Positions 52,703 through 63,873 of a DNA stretch of 64,000 nucleotides are shown here, piece by piece. A program made the position numbers and the translations under genes. How positions within the stretch are numbered: the first letter of the stretch is position 1; each line of letters opens with the position of its first letter. The DNA lies in assembly GCA_037783415.1 (NCBI GenBank), contig JAZGTN010000119.1:1-64000 (forward strand), read 5' to 3'. The notes beneath the pieces were generated by a model. That model searched no databases, was not told the DNA's origin, and worked only from the letters and a program-made list of their open reading frames with translations. This DNA comes from Leptasterias polaris. Lineage: Eukaryota; Echinodermata; Asteroidea; Forcipulatida; Asteriidae.

Positions 52703-52854
52703 CTGTCAAATCAAAACAGAAAACATGTCATTAGGTTAATCCCTGCCAATAACTTATCATCAATTCCAGAGTTCTCCCCATGCACAAGCTACTGTATCAG
52801 GCGGATACGGGCGAATTTCGTGCAAATTTTGGCCGATACGCAAAAAGATAGAAT

Positions 52855-53120
52855 TTTTTTTTGGGGGGGGTTGAACAAAGACAAAATGACTAGAGCGGAA
52901 TTTGAACCAACAACCTCCAGATTAATGTGCTCTACCAACTGACCTATCTAGCCCTATGTTTGCGGTCTCCCTATTTGTCAATATCTTTGTTCGGCAGGGG
53001 GGGGGGGGCAGCCAGAAGCCATTCAAACTGTTAACTGCCGTGTAGCCAGGGATCACACCCAAGTATACGATACAACCTGGGAAGCGGCAGCCAGGGGGAT
53101 CACCTTAAGGGGATGTGACT
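52855..53120 (-). mobile_element. tRNA-Asn-like SINE with tail
   Basis: GGGTTGAACAAAGACAAAAT GACTAGAGCGG, minus-oriented head (AACCTCCAGATTAATG ... CTATCTAGCCC), TTGTCAATATCTTTGTTC, CCGTGTAGCCAGGGATCACA, GGGAAGCGGCAGCCAGG, AAGGGGATG. Confidence 0.85.
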
Positions 53121-53336
53121 TAAAAAGAAAAGAAAAAAATAATAATTTCACAAAAATCATCAACATAAAACCATTTAGAATGCCACAGATTGCACAGTAG
53201 GGCTTTTTAAGACCAAGATAAACACCAAGTAGAAACCATTCTAAAGACCTTGTTTCAATTCAGCGTGCTTCGGCCAAACTTCAGAATGCTCCACAGTTTT
53301 GAAAAAACCTGGGGAGAACCCCGATTTCAATTAGGC

Positions 53337-53790
53337 CGTTCAAAATAAAAATTGTTTTGTTGGCGTAACGGTCCAGAAATAAAAGGGTAGGTACATGTAG
53401 GTATTTTTTTATTATTTTTAAAATAGGATAGGATGTTCCAGCAATATGAACCTTTCACTCAAGTGTTTTAAAAAAAAAAAAAATCATAGATTTTGGGAAA
53501 TCCTAATTACTTGTTGCAGACTGGTTGAACAAGACTATCTAAAGTATCGGCCAGCGACGATCTTCTGCATGTTGTGCAAAACATTGTGCACTCCAAAGTG
53601 CCATGGACGCTACTGCCATACAATTGAAGAGAAACTGTCAGAAATGGTTTCAAACGTATTTATAACTGATTTCTATAGACTTTAATGATTAAATTTCTTC
53701 CATTGAAAAAAGAAATTTAATAAAAATCCAGGGAAAGTCCTTTTTTTTAAGGGTAGGTCGGGTTACACCAACATAATTTTTTTTAAAAAG
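53337..53790. mobile_element. Dispersed repeat related to 33340-33770
   Basis: GTTGGCGTAACGG near the left and GGTCGGGTTACACCAAC at the right; interior shared with the 33.3 kb copy. Confidence 0.75.
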
Positions 53791-53828
53791 GGCCTAATGC
53801 ATCATTTAAATAGACTGTGTACAAGAGT

Positions 53829-54522
53829 GAAAGTTCAACCTAATAAAAGGTTTGATGATCACTAGGGCAATAACATTCAAAAGACTCCTGTGTAATTAAC
53901 CTGTATATATCGAATTTCAAATGTAACATGATTTGTATGATCGTGAAGAAAATCGTTTTTAAAAGCAGACTCTTAAATCTTAGAATGATTCATGCCGGTG
54001 TGTTTACTTGAAAATCACTGCCACGATAATGTTACAAGGTGCCTTGGTGACCATGGAGGAGTCTCTAATGTGTTGTAAAATGCACATGGGCTGGTTCAAG
54101 CTTCAAGGAAGTTGGACAATTTAGAGTTTACACAAACCTTTCCGAAAACCTTTGATTCTTGAAACTAAGAACGCTCTTATTAATCGATGACATTACAATT
54201 CATTGGAGAATTTGTCAAACCCGACACCTGATGTCCCTGTCTATCACAACATAAGGCATTAACGGGCTCATTAGAGGATAGACTGGTAGAGTTGATTTGT
54301 TTGTTGTGGACCGATTTAGACTTTTACCAGTTTGAGCCTGCACATCATTGAGCCGGCATGAATCATTCTAAGATTTAAGAGTCTGCTTTTAAAAACGATT
54401 TTCTTCACGATTATACAAATCATGTTACATTTGAAATTCGATATATACAGGTTAATTACACAGGAGTCTTTTGAATATTATTGCCCTAGTGACCATCAAA
54501 CCTTTTATTAGGTTGAACTTTC
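53829..54522. mobile_element. Foldback element E with 170-bp inverted arms
   Basis: Arm 53829-53998 (GAAAGTTCAACCTAATAAAA to AGAATGATTCATGCCGG) is inverted at 54353-54522 with only a few differences. The 354-bp loop has no recognised coding sequence. Confidence 0.95.
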
Positions 54523-54775
54523 TACACATCATTTTCGTCTATAGAAAGTTATTCAAAGAACAAAATATAAATATTTTTATCGGCAGGCTGAACCTGAAAT
54601 TGGTTATTTATAGGAATTTATAGAAATTTTACATTTTCTTCCTCAGTCTTGCCTTCTCCATATATATATAATATCTATTTCATATTTTTTTGGTTTTTTT
54701 TAGTGCTATTTTATTGAACTTGTGGAGAGAAATAAAATAATAATGATAATAAAAAATTCCCTAGGTACATCAATC

Positions 54776-55207
54776 TGTCGTGGCCAAACGGATAAGAGCA
54801 CAGGACTCAAGCTCTGGTGTTTCTGTTCAGCAAGGTGTAGGTTCGAGTCCCGGTCGTGACACTTGTGTCCTTAAGCAAGACACTTAACCAAGACACTTAA
54901 CCATTATTGCTGCATCCTTCGGATGGGACGTAAAGCTGATGTGTTGTGTAATACACGTAAAAGAACTCAGTGCACTTATCGAAAAGAGAAGGGGTTCACC
55001 CTGGTTTGATTGGCTGCATATTGCACCACAGCACCTTGTAAACCATTACATGGTGCTACAATGTATGTAAAGGAAATAGGTCTCTTATTAGTCATACTTC
55101 AAAAACGTAGCTCCACATACCTTGCAGAAAAATACTGACTGTTGAAGCGCCTTGAGCGTCACTGAGTGGATATGAGTGCTATATAAGAAGCCCCTATTAT
55201 TATTAAA
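54776..55207 (+). mobile_element. Full-length tRNA-Leu(CAA)-type SINE, about 430 bp
   Basis: Head TGTCGTGGCCAAACGGATAA GAGCACAGG, anticodon loop CTCAAGC with anticodon CAA (Leu), long variable arm as in class II tRNAs, B box GGTTCGAGTCCCG. Body CGTAAAAGAACTCAGTGCAC, ACCATTACATGGTGCTAC. Tail GAAGCGCCTTGAGCGTCACT ... GCTATATAAG and TATTATTATTA. GACACTTAACCA is doubled near 54880. Confidence 0.93.
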
Positions 55208-56330
55208 CGGTTCATACTCATTATTGCACTGTTCCGAGGTATTGTTTCAAGTGCATTGCAACCATCCATAAAATATGCTTTATAATATAACTGTTTGTAT
55301 ACTATTTAGTACAATTGACAAGTGTACTACAGTATGTGACATCAACTGCAAGTTCTTACTTTACAAAACATATGTCATTGACACTCTGTTTGCAATCTCT
55401 CAACCCTATCATATGTCTTCCTTTGCTTCTTTCCATCACGTAGTTGATACCTTCAAAAGGTCTCCAGACAAATGGTGCTGCAACTTTAGAGCGCATTCTC
55501 AATGAACAAAGGCTAATGACTGGAAATTCAATCTGTCTGCATACTACTTGTACTGTGTGTTACACAGCTTAGATTGAAAGAGATTAAAGCTGGGACTATG
55601 TACATCTACTGCTGTGGATAATATGTAAAAAGGTATAAGACTTATGCAAAAGTAGCCATTTACTGTTCAGAAATGTCAAAAAAAAAAAAAAAAAAAAAAA
55701 TTGTTTTTAATATTGATTGGCTTCATAATATCAATCTATAAACTGAAGAACAAAAGTAATGCCTAAAATGAACCAGATATTTTATATCAAAGGTCTCCAA
55801 CATCAGTAGTTCTCACTGGCTTTTTCTGGCTTAAACAAAACAACTTTGCAGTTAAATCAGGAATGAAATTGACGATCTTGGCCAACTGGGCATTTATACC
55901 CTTTTTTTTATTTATACAAATTTAATTTGGTTTTCAGTTATTTCTTTTGACCCACCCACAATTTCGAGAAAAAAAAAACACCCCAAAAACCAAAACAAAC
56001 AATCAAATTTGTTAAACATTTACTATTCTGAACGGCACCTAAATTATATGTGTGCATGTTACATGCAAAGGCAGCGATGTCCCCACAATGATTATTTGTT
56101 CATCTATTCTTGTAGGGATGGTTTCAATTGAAGTAATTGAAAGATCGCACATTGCACTCAGCAATTGACTATTTACGTCATCATAATGCAAGTATTCCCA
56201 TCTGGTCAAGATCTGTGCGTAGCTTGTAGTATAAACTTCGGCTGACCTTTAGATAATTTATAAACAAATTAAAAAAATATACGCAATTTACAATGGCAAG
56301 CTTACAGACACAAGACAAACTCTGTTACTA
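55208..56330. other. Upstream intron, no feature recognised
   Basis: AT-rich with a poly(A) run near 55680. The 76-codon plus ORF at 55275 shows no domain or splice context. Confidence 0.6.
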
Positions 56331-56333
56331 CCT

Positions 56334-56577
56334 GGGCCCAATTTCATGGCTCTGCTTGAGCACAAAATTTGCTTAAGCACCAAAAAACCTTGCTTAGTAA
56401 AACCAGATTACCGGCCAATACTCCACTCGATTGTTATGCTAACTAAACAACAGCTAAATACAAGTCACGAGCAATGTACATCGCATGGAGTTTTGGCCAA
56501 CAACACGAGTATAATAAGCAAGCTTTTTTCGTGCTTAAGCAAATTTTGTGCTTAAGCAGCTCCATGAAATTGGCCCC
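56334..56577. mobile_element. MITE family C, copy 3
   Basis: GGGCCCAATTTCATGGCTCT GCTTGAGCACAAAATTTGC and inverse GCAAATTTTGTGCTTAAGCA GCTCCATGAAATTGGCCCC. Confidence 0.92.
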
Positions 56578-56734
56578 TGGGCCATACTGGTTTTGTATTC
56601 CATTGTCAACACAGTACATGTACATGTGTACATAAAAACTCAGCAAACATTTTTGTTTAAGTGCATGTTTACGTATTGAACGATTTATAATATAATTGTT
56701 TATTTACTTGTCAATCAATTTATGTACTGTGGTT

Positions 56735-57463
56735 AAATTAAAAAACAGTTGAAGGCAAAGAATTGTTCGATTGTTCTAATTCGATATAAATGTAGATAAT
56801 ACACAATAAAACTAACCTGTGAAAATTTCATTTCAAATGGTCACGTTTTTGAGATATTGCTGAAAATCCAGGGAGAATATGTCTACGTAGGAAGAATATT
56901 CCCTATCGACCATGTGACCTGCGACATCACATGTTTACAAAAGAGCCACAGAGCCTGGACTACCTGCAGGCACAGTTTGTACGCAGCTCAATGGAAGAAT
57001 ACAATAAATCTTATGTTTTTATGAAGATTGCACTGTCTGATTTTTCTCAACTTTTGATACGAAGAAAGGGGGGACATCTCAAAAGCTGTACAGCTGTTGC
57101 TTTTGTAACTCTTGAATTTATGCGAAAATTATGACACAAAATGTAAATTTTCCCATATGGCCTGTGTAGTATCTTGCCTGTCAGGAAATGCATTAGAATA
57201 TACAAGGTCACCACTCTGTAAACAAAGGTCACATGGTCTATAGGAATACACAATCTGAGAAACGTTTCTGACAGCAGCGTTTCTCAGATTCAAATTTTGG
57301 GGGGCATGAAAACTGATATCTTTTTACATAACCACAATACCTCGAAGTGAAATGTTTCTCAAAATGCTGTATACTATCGAAAGCTGCTGTACTTCTAACC
57401 AATAAGTTTGTATTGCCGTTAATTTTAAGAGTGATTACCAAACGAATAACCTTCCCCTTAAAA
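56735..57463. mobile_element. MITE family B interrupted by family A
   Basis: Left part to 56905 (ATTTCATTTCAAATGGTCAC, GAGAATATGTCTACG) and right part from 57241 (AGGAATACACAATCTGAG to ACCAAACGAATAACC TTCCCC TTAAA) make one family B copy when the nested element is ignored. Confidence 0.87.
56904..57242. mobile_element. MITE family A, copy 3 (nested, inverted)
   Basis: TATCGACCATGTGACCT ... AGGTCACATGGTCTATA. Internal sequence runs opposite to the other copies. Confidence 0.93.
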
Positions 57464-57631
57464 CAGTGTACATTACACAGACTTATCAGAACACGATGCA
57501 GCATGCACACATTGTACACTTTTATGAATGTAAAATGTTCAGCGAGCAAAACTGCAGCTTGAAAATAAATCTTCTTCTGAAACAGTATTCCTTCCAGCTA
57601 CGCTGATCTGTATAGTTTCACATGCAGTTGG

Positions 57632-57966
57632 TATAGACCATGTTACCTTTGCTTACAGAGTGGTGACCTTGTACATTCTAATGCATTTCCTGACAGGCAA
57701 GATACTACACAGGCTATATGGGAAAATTTACATTTTGTGTCATAATTTTCACATAAATTCAAAATTTACAAAAGCAACAGCTGTACAGCTTTTGAGATGT
57801 CCCCCCTTTCTTCATATCAAAAGTTGAGAAAAATCAGACAGTGCAATCTCCATAAAACATAAGATTTGTTGTTCTCTTCCATTGATCTGTGTACAAATGT
57901 GCCTGCAGAAGTCCAGGCTCTGTGGCTCTTTTGTAAACATGTGATGTCACAGGTCACATCGTCTAT
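57632..57966. mobile_element. MITE family A, copy 4
   Basis: TATAGACCATGTTACCT ... AGGTCACATCGTCTAT; only about 170 bp from copy 3's host element. Confidence 0.92.
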
Positions 57967-58187
57967 GAGTCTGAATTACTAAAGATGTACAAACTAACAT
58001 TCCCCAAGTGCTGGTATGTATAACATGTACTTTCAAGGCCAATATCAAAGCCACCCAATAATAAATAAATAACAAGATGTAATTTGTCTTGCTTTTACCC
58101 ATATACACTGATGTGTGCTGGTGCACAGCACCGTACTCAGTACTTTCCAGAGTTCAGTGAAAAATAAGACCACCTTTAGGCATCTAT

Positions 58188-58275
58188 TCTTACCCGGGTG
58201 GGATTCGAACCCATGACATTTGCCATTCTAGAGCAGATGTCTTACATGTGTACCACTAGACTTGGACAATAAATA
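58188..58275 (-). mobile_element. tRNA-like SINE head
   Basis: On the minus strand AAGTCTAGTGGTACACATGT (A-box-like) and GGGTTCGAATCCCACCC (B box) with a plausible arm spacing. No full tRNA fold, so a retroposon head. Confidence 0.55.
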
Positions 58276-59204
58276 AAAGTAGCCATGTTAGTCTGATCAT
58301 GGAGGTACCTACATGGTCTAATAGATGAAGGTAGCACTTGTAGACTAACTAAAAACATAAAAAACTACATAAGCTTTCGTAGCAACAAATACTTCCACAA
58401 CTACTTCTTAGACCAGGTGTAAGTTGTAAAACTTACAAGATAAAAACTTAAAGGTTATAAACCCTACAAGATGTGAGTTGTAAAACTTACAAAACAACTT
58501 ACAGGTTATAAACCTTACAAGATGTCAATTACAAAACCACAGTAGACAATTTTCAAAAACTAAAAACTAGAAAAATTGGCTTTAATACAAACATGAATTT
58601 CATAATTTGAACAACCAAAGAAACAAACCTCTGCTGGTTTGCAGACACAAAACATACTCTAAGACGAGGAGGTCCAAACTGCACTCTTATAAAATCCTAG
58701 AGTCGTAGCCATGGTATGGTTATCGCATGGAGGTAGAAATACCTCTATGGTTGTTGTGAGCATGGACACCCAGCTCTGGTGTTTATACGATAGATGTAGG
58801 CTTACAACATGTATATGGTACACACATGAAGAGTTGAGTATTTGCTATCCACCACTCACAGCCTCTTACTCCAGAATCTATTCTTTTACTATAGAAACAT
58901 CCTGGCATGCCTGGTAGGGTGTCCCTGCACTGAATGCCGGCTGGTATTTCATGGTATGTCGTGCTCATATTAAAGAGTTAGTGTGGGAATACACAACCCA
59001 GATGAATGATGATCTACAATAAATGTAGGTCAAGGCATGGTCAAGGTTAGCAAACCAGGGCCGTTTAGCTTCAGGAAGTTTAGGTACACTAGGGTAAAAT
59101 ATATCTCCATGGTTGTCTTAAACGTTTCTCAAAGGAAAACCACAACATTGAGATGAATTTAGACCAATGTCTTTGTATTCAATGTTTTGCCCTCCTCTAT
59201 ACCT

Positions 59205-59360
59205 TGGCAGTCAGGTTGGTGTAGTGGGTGTCTTGCCTCAGCTTCCACCTCTGGGACCCCGGTTCGAATCCCACCAGGGGCACTATGTTGATTGGGTTTT
59301 CAGTCCCTGCCTGATTGCGTGGGTTTTCCCTGGATTGGGGTTTTCCTACCACTTCTAAAA
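59205..59360 (+). mobile_element. tRNA-like SINE head, another type
   Basis: GGCAGTCAGGTTGGTGTAGT GGGTGTC (A box) and CCGGTTCGAATCCCACCAGG (B box) followed by TTTTCAGTCCCTGCC. Not a convincing tRNA gene. Confidence 0.6.
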
Positions 59361-59493
59361 CTGAAACTTCCTTCATTGTCTTCTCTCCACAGGGTTCTTG
59401 GCTAGTGATTAAGTTCGCTTTTCTGAGAGTCCTTGGCTTCATAACCAGAATTAATAAATGAAAAAATGAAACGACCGTCTGGTCTACAGTCCA

Positions 59494-59787
59494 GGGGCCG
59501 ATTCCATAGCACAGCTTAATGGTAAACACATTTTCATGCTTACTATAGCAGGAAAACTTGCCTTATAAGCGTAAGCGTATTTCACAGGTTAGCAAGAAAA
59601 TTAGGCGGCCAACTTCCGCGTTCACCATGGATAATTTTGTATTGTTACGTCATTCATTTTCATGCAGTAAGCACCGGAAGGTTAGCATGTCTTTTTTGTG
59701 TGCTTACGGTTTATCGCAGCACTATGAAGTGGAGCTCGCACAGTAAGCAGAAAATCGGCCGTTAAGCGGCTCTATGAAATTGGGCAC
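59494..59787. mobile_element. MITE family C, copy 4
   Basis: AGGGGCCGATTCCATAGCAC AGCTTAA and inverse TTAAGCGGCTCTATGAAATT GGGC; longer centre than the other copies. Confidence 0.82.
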
Positions 59788-60035
59788 TGTTGTGATGATG
59801 GCTGTCAGGACACATCCAGAGAAACTCTTCTACCAATACAGCTTTGTTAATTACTGGTTTTAAACTCTAGAACACTATTCCACTACACCTCATTCAATAA
59901 AATATTGTTATGTTCTATTGATGCTTAGCGCCATGATCTACACTGTAGATGGAATTATTATTATTATTGGTTTATTTCATACAAATAAAAACGTGAACAA
60001 ATTGTACAGTATGGCAACCGATAGGTTGACATGCA

Positions 60036-60345
60036 CTATTAAGAACTCACTCCGCGGCAGTGTAGTTATTAACGAGAAGTCTCCCCCGATCCACATAGCG
60101 AAAGTAGTAGTCCCACCCGATTTCCTACCTCCCGCCCAGGTAGTAGTTAATAAGCAGGACAGTTCTTTTCAGAACTGAGAAGTCTCCCGAATTCCGAATA
60201 TTCTACTCCGCGGCAGTAGAATAAAAAGCAAGACAAGTTCTCAAAGAACAAAATCTACCTAGCAAGTAGATATACACATGGTGTTACCGCAAACCAAATA
60301 TATATATTGATACCTCACCATGCAATGCCTCAAATCCCATATGCA
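60036..60345. mobile_element. MITE family D, copy 4
   Basis: ATTAAGAACTCACTCCGCGG CAGTG through CACATGGTGTTACCGCAAAC CAAATATAT and GATACCTCACCATGCAATGC CTCAAATCCCATAT. The right arm is complete, the left missing. Confidence 0.88.
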
Positions 60346-60499
60346 CTATACAGTAATACATAAACAAATGGGTTATAAAGAAAGAATGGAATTGTACTGT
60401 GTAAACCCTGCTATCATTATTCACTGTTGATGTATCTTTGTGTAACAACAACCCATACAGTAACAACATTACGTCCACAACACTACCAGTTCCTACCAG

Positions 60500-60835
60500 T
60501 ATAGACCATGTTACCTTTGTTTACAGAGTAGTGACCTTGTACATCATAATGCATTTCATGACTGGCAAGATACTACACAGGCTATATGGGAAAATTTACA
60601 TTTTGTGTCATAATTTTTACATAAATTCAAACTTTACAAAACCAACAGCTGTACAGCTTTTGAGATGTCCCCCTTTCTTCATATCAAAAGTTGAGAAAAA
60701 TCAGACAGTGCAATCTCCATAAAACATAAGATTTAGCGTATTCTTCCATTGAGCTGTGTACAAACATGCCTGTAGGAAGTCCAGGCTCTGTGGCTCTTTT
60801 GTAAACATGTGATGTCACAGGTCACATGGTCTATA
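60500..60835. mobile_element. MITE family A, copy 5
   Basis: TATAGACCATGTTACCT ... AGGTCACATGGTCTATA with TA flanks, 336 bp. Confidence 0.94.
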
Positions 60836-61019
60836 AAACATCAAACAACTGCACAGAATATGACCTCATTAAAACAGATCTAAATAAACATTCTTAATTC
60901 ATTCTGAATCGCCTTGGAACCACAGAGAGACCTGACGCTTTCCAGTTACAGTCAACAAGCTGGATTGGTTTGCAAATTTGTCATTTCTTTAAAACTTGTG
61001 ATATTTTGTATTGGATGTT

Positions 61020-61325
61020 AGGCAAAATAAAAATAAAAACTTGTTTAGCGTCCTGCCTTTTTAAGAAAAAGGAAGGAGGAGGGTGTTTTTTATTCAGTAA
61101 TGGCCACCAGACTTTTTTTTCAAGACAACCGGCCAGGCTTTTTTTCAAAATGGCTGCCAGCTTTTTCGATGTGCATTTTCGATGTGCTAAATTCTAAATG
61201 TACGATCTTGTTTAATAAAAAAAAAAAAAAATTCATCAGAGATCATTAAAATGTATCCTTTTTTGAAAAAAAAAAAAGGAGGCGGCCTCTAAAAAAGAAG
61301 CGGGCGGGGACGCTAAACATGTTTT
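61020..61325. mobile_element. Inverted-repeat element with GTTTAGCGTCC ends
   Basis: ACTTGTTTAGCGTCCTGCC at the left and GGGCGGGGACGCTAAACATGT at the right; contains AAAATGGCTGCC-type stretches and an A-rich centre. Confidence 0.7.
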
Positions 61326-61731
61326 CTTATTTATTTGGCCTTATTGACTGATTGTGTGCACGTTTACCATTCCTCTATAGTCTTATTAGAACCCCTTCAG
61401 GAAGTATACCTTCCGCTATGCAGAGCTTAATAAACTGCTTACGGATTTCTCACATGTTGTATGTATACCTGCGCAAAGATCCAAGATTTGTTCAGAACAG
61501 GTGTTTTCAAATTAAATTATGACTTACTAGTCTGTCAACAAAATGTGTTGTGCACCTTTTAAGATTTGCTCAGGTAAAGAAAAATCAATTTCAAACTAAC
61601 AAGAGACAAGAATTGTTATTTCCTCTCCCCCCCCCCCCCCCCCCCCCATCCTTTAGAGAGCATAGCACTAGCAGCCTCAAGTTACCAAAATGGCTACAAC
61701 AGCTGTGAAAAGCTTAGGCCAAGTAAAATAA

Positions 61732-62227
61732 ATAACATGTTGCTCGTCCAGAATTTAAAAAAAGTTGGTGAGGGAGGTCCTTGTTATTTGTTATTTTCAA
61801 ATTTTTTGTGATTTTTTACAAGATGGCCACCATGTCTAAGATGGCCGACATATCGTATTTGAAGATGTTTTTATGGTTTTATGAGCATGTTCTGTATGTC
61901 CTCAAATTCTGTTTAAAGTTGCCATGTGTGTTTCTGTGTCCATTTCGATACATATTGTTATTCTTTCCAAGAGTTCTTCTTGCTTTTGCTCCAAAATTAT
62001 TCTGTGTGTGTGGCATCACGTCCTGGTGCAAAGATCTCGTTCAAAAAAGAACTGTGGCATGCAAACGTGGAGGGCAAAACGTTTCAAAGAAAATGTGGAG
62101 TTTCTCACGATTGCGTTGTGGAAATAGCATTTTTTGTAGGCCTACGTGCAAGAAAGATGATGAAATTGCTCAATAAAAATGAAGGATACATTTGAAATAG
62201 CTCTCAATATGTAAATTGATTTCAAAG

Positions 62228-62260
<33 letters not shown>

Positions 62261-62358
62261 AAATGATTATTATTATTATTATTTTTTAAATAACAAATAA
62301 CAAAAAATTTGGTGCGGCCTCCAAAATCGGAGCGGGCGGGGACGAGCAACATGTTATT
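61732..62358. mobile_element. Inverted-repeat element with ACATGTTGCTCGTCC ends
   Basis: AAATAACATGTTGCTCGTCC and inverse GGACGAGCAACATGTTATTT, 20 of 20 paired. It shares the inner GAGCGGGCGGGGACG and GCGGCCTC motifs with the element at 61020, so the two are relatives. The open frames inside (61781-62195) show no known domain. It ends with a 30-A run. Confidence 0.85.
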
Positions 62359-63644
62359 TATTTTACTTGGCCTTACAAGATTGAGCTACTTCCACTCAAC
62401 AAAAATGGTAATAGGCCTAATAAGAAAACTAGTTGTACATAGTCCTGATTTGATACTTTCCAGTGCTTCCTGTGATAATATTCTACCTTTTTTCATGCAC
62501 ACCAAATCTATGCATTGTATCATTTAGTCTAATCAAACATTTTTACTGAAAAATAATATTTTATAAATAAATATCCACATCAACAGCCAGAGCCAAGTTC
62601 ACGCAAGGACCAATGGTTAACTAGTGGTTGTTAAGTGACGTGAGCATGTGCACAGAAGTTGTAGTGTGGGAACGACTCTAGTCATGTCATATCATATCAA
62701 CGCTAACGTGTGCTATCATTTTCTTATAACTGGTCCACTCTGCACTGTGCCATGAAACCGGCTGTTGATAACCAGCGATGTGACCATGCCCCGTAGGCTG
62801 GTTCTAAATAGTTGACTAGCGTAGTCCAACTGTCGACTAGACAGAGTTCAGACTTACTTAGTCGAACTATGGTCAACGATAGTCCTTGCGCGAAATTTCG
62901 CATGTCTGGGTTTATGGTGATGGTTTTATACACAAATGAAAGGTCTCTGAAGGGGTTAAATGCAAGGTGGGTAAATGTTACATTTAAAGTTGACATTCTT
63001 CTGCAGCCAACATTTTCTCGAATGTTTTGCCTAAATCAGCCTGTAAAAGATAACAAATCTGGGCATAAAGGAACAATGAGAGTGGCTTGTCAGAGAAACA
63101 GGTCTTTTCATTATGAAGGAATCACTGGTTACCAGTGAAACTCAAGTGCTTTTCAGTACGAAGGAATCGCTGGCTACCAGTGAGACTACACTAATTGAAG
63201 ATTACAATCTGTGTTTTTTTGTTATAATGCAAACATTCCAGAATGTTGACAGAGCTTTTCATAACTTCGAATTTGGCTGACATTCCTTGATGATTGTGGT
63301 TTGATATCCTGAAAGTATTAAGTTATTGTGTGGGTGTAGACAGTACATGTACCGCCCAGGGCAGACAAGCTCCAGCTTGGTCTGGGTAATTATTTTGTAT
63401 CAATTGGATTTGGGAGTAGGTGCGGCAACTGGCTAGCAAGGCCCTACACTTGAGTACTGTTATTTCCTCCATGAAAACAATAATACACTTTTAGTCACTA
63501 TACCCATTTGCACTTGTTTCTGTCACCATTTCACTTACTCTCAACACATCAATGAAGACTTAAATAGTGGCATATTTGACAGTAGATTTGGAATGCAAGT
63601 TTAATACGTATGTAATTCTAATAAGGTGACCTCAGGTACATGCT
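62359..63644. other. Upstream intron, no gene recognised
   Basis: Contains short inverted segments (GGTTGACTAG/CTAGTCAACC-like near 62.6-62.9 kb) and a 31-bp direct repeat GAAGGAATCACTGGTTACCA GTGA at 63115 and 63160. No exon supported. Confidence 0.5.
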
Positions 63645-63873
63645 TATAGATAGTTCCCAGTAGACGCCATCTTTACGGGCAAATCACATTTTGGCTCGCA
63701 GGCGCGTCAAGCGCTCAATTATTAACGCAGCCGCGTCATTCACTAACCAATCATGCAATGAGTTTTGTGAAATGTGCGCGTGCTGCACGCTGTTCTCACG
63801 CGTAACGCATGACTGTGTGTTCCAAATTGCCCGTAAAGATGGCCGACTTACGTCATACTGCAACCTATCTATA
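63645..63873. mobile_element. MITE with GCCATCTTTACGGGCAA arms
   Basis: ATAGATAGTT ... GCCATCTTTACGGGCAA at the left pairs with TTGCCCGTAAAGATGGC ... AACCTATCTAT at the right; about 229 bp. Confidence 0.85.

Noticed and set aside
50822..51872. Repeated short minus ORFs starting MFYFTEC
   Set aside because: Read-throughs of acceptor copies in the 116-bp array; they start in intron and stop soon after the edge copy.
54776..54860. A tRNA-Leu gene
   Set aside because: It continues into a SINE body shared with five other loci, and no acceptor-stem pairing is preserved.
59197..59529. A 110-codon minus ORF
   Set aside because: It covers a tRNA-like SINE (peptide LVGFEPGS is a B-box translation), not a gene.
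62812..63138. A 108-codon plus ORF and its antisense
   Set aside because: No domain, no splice signals; chance ORF in intron.
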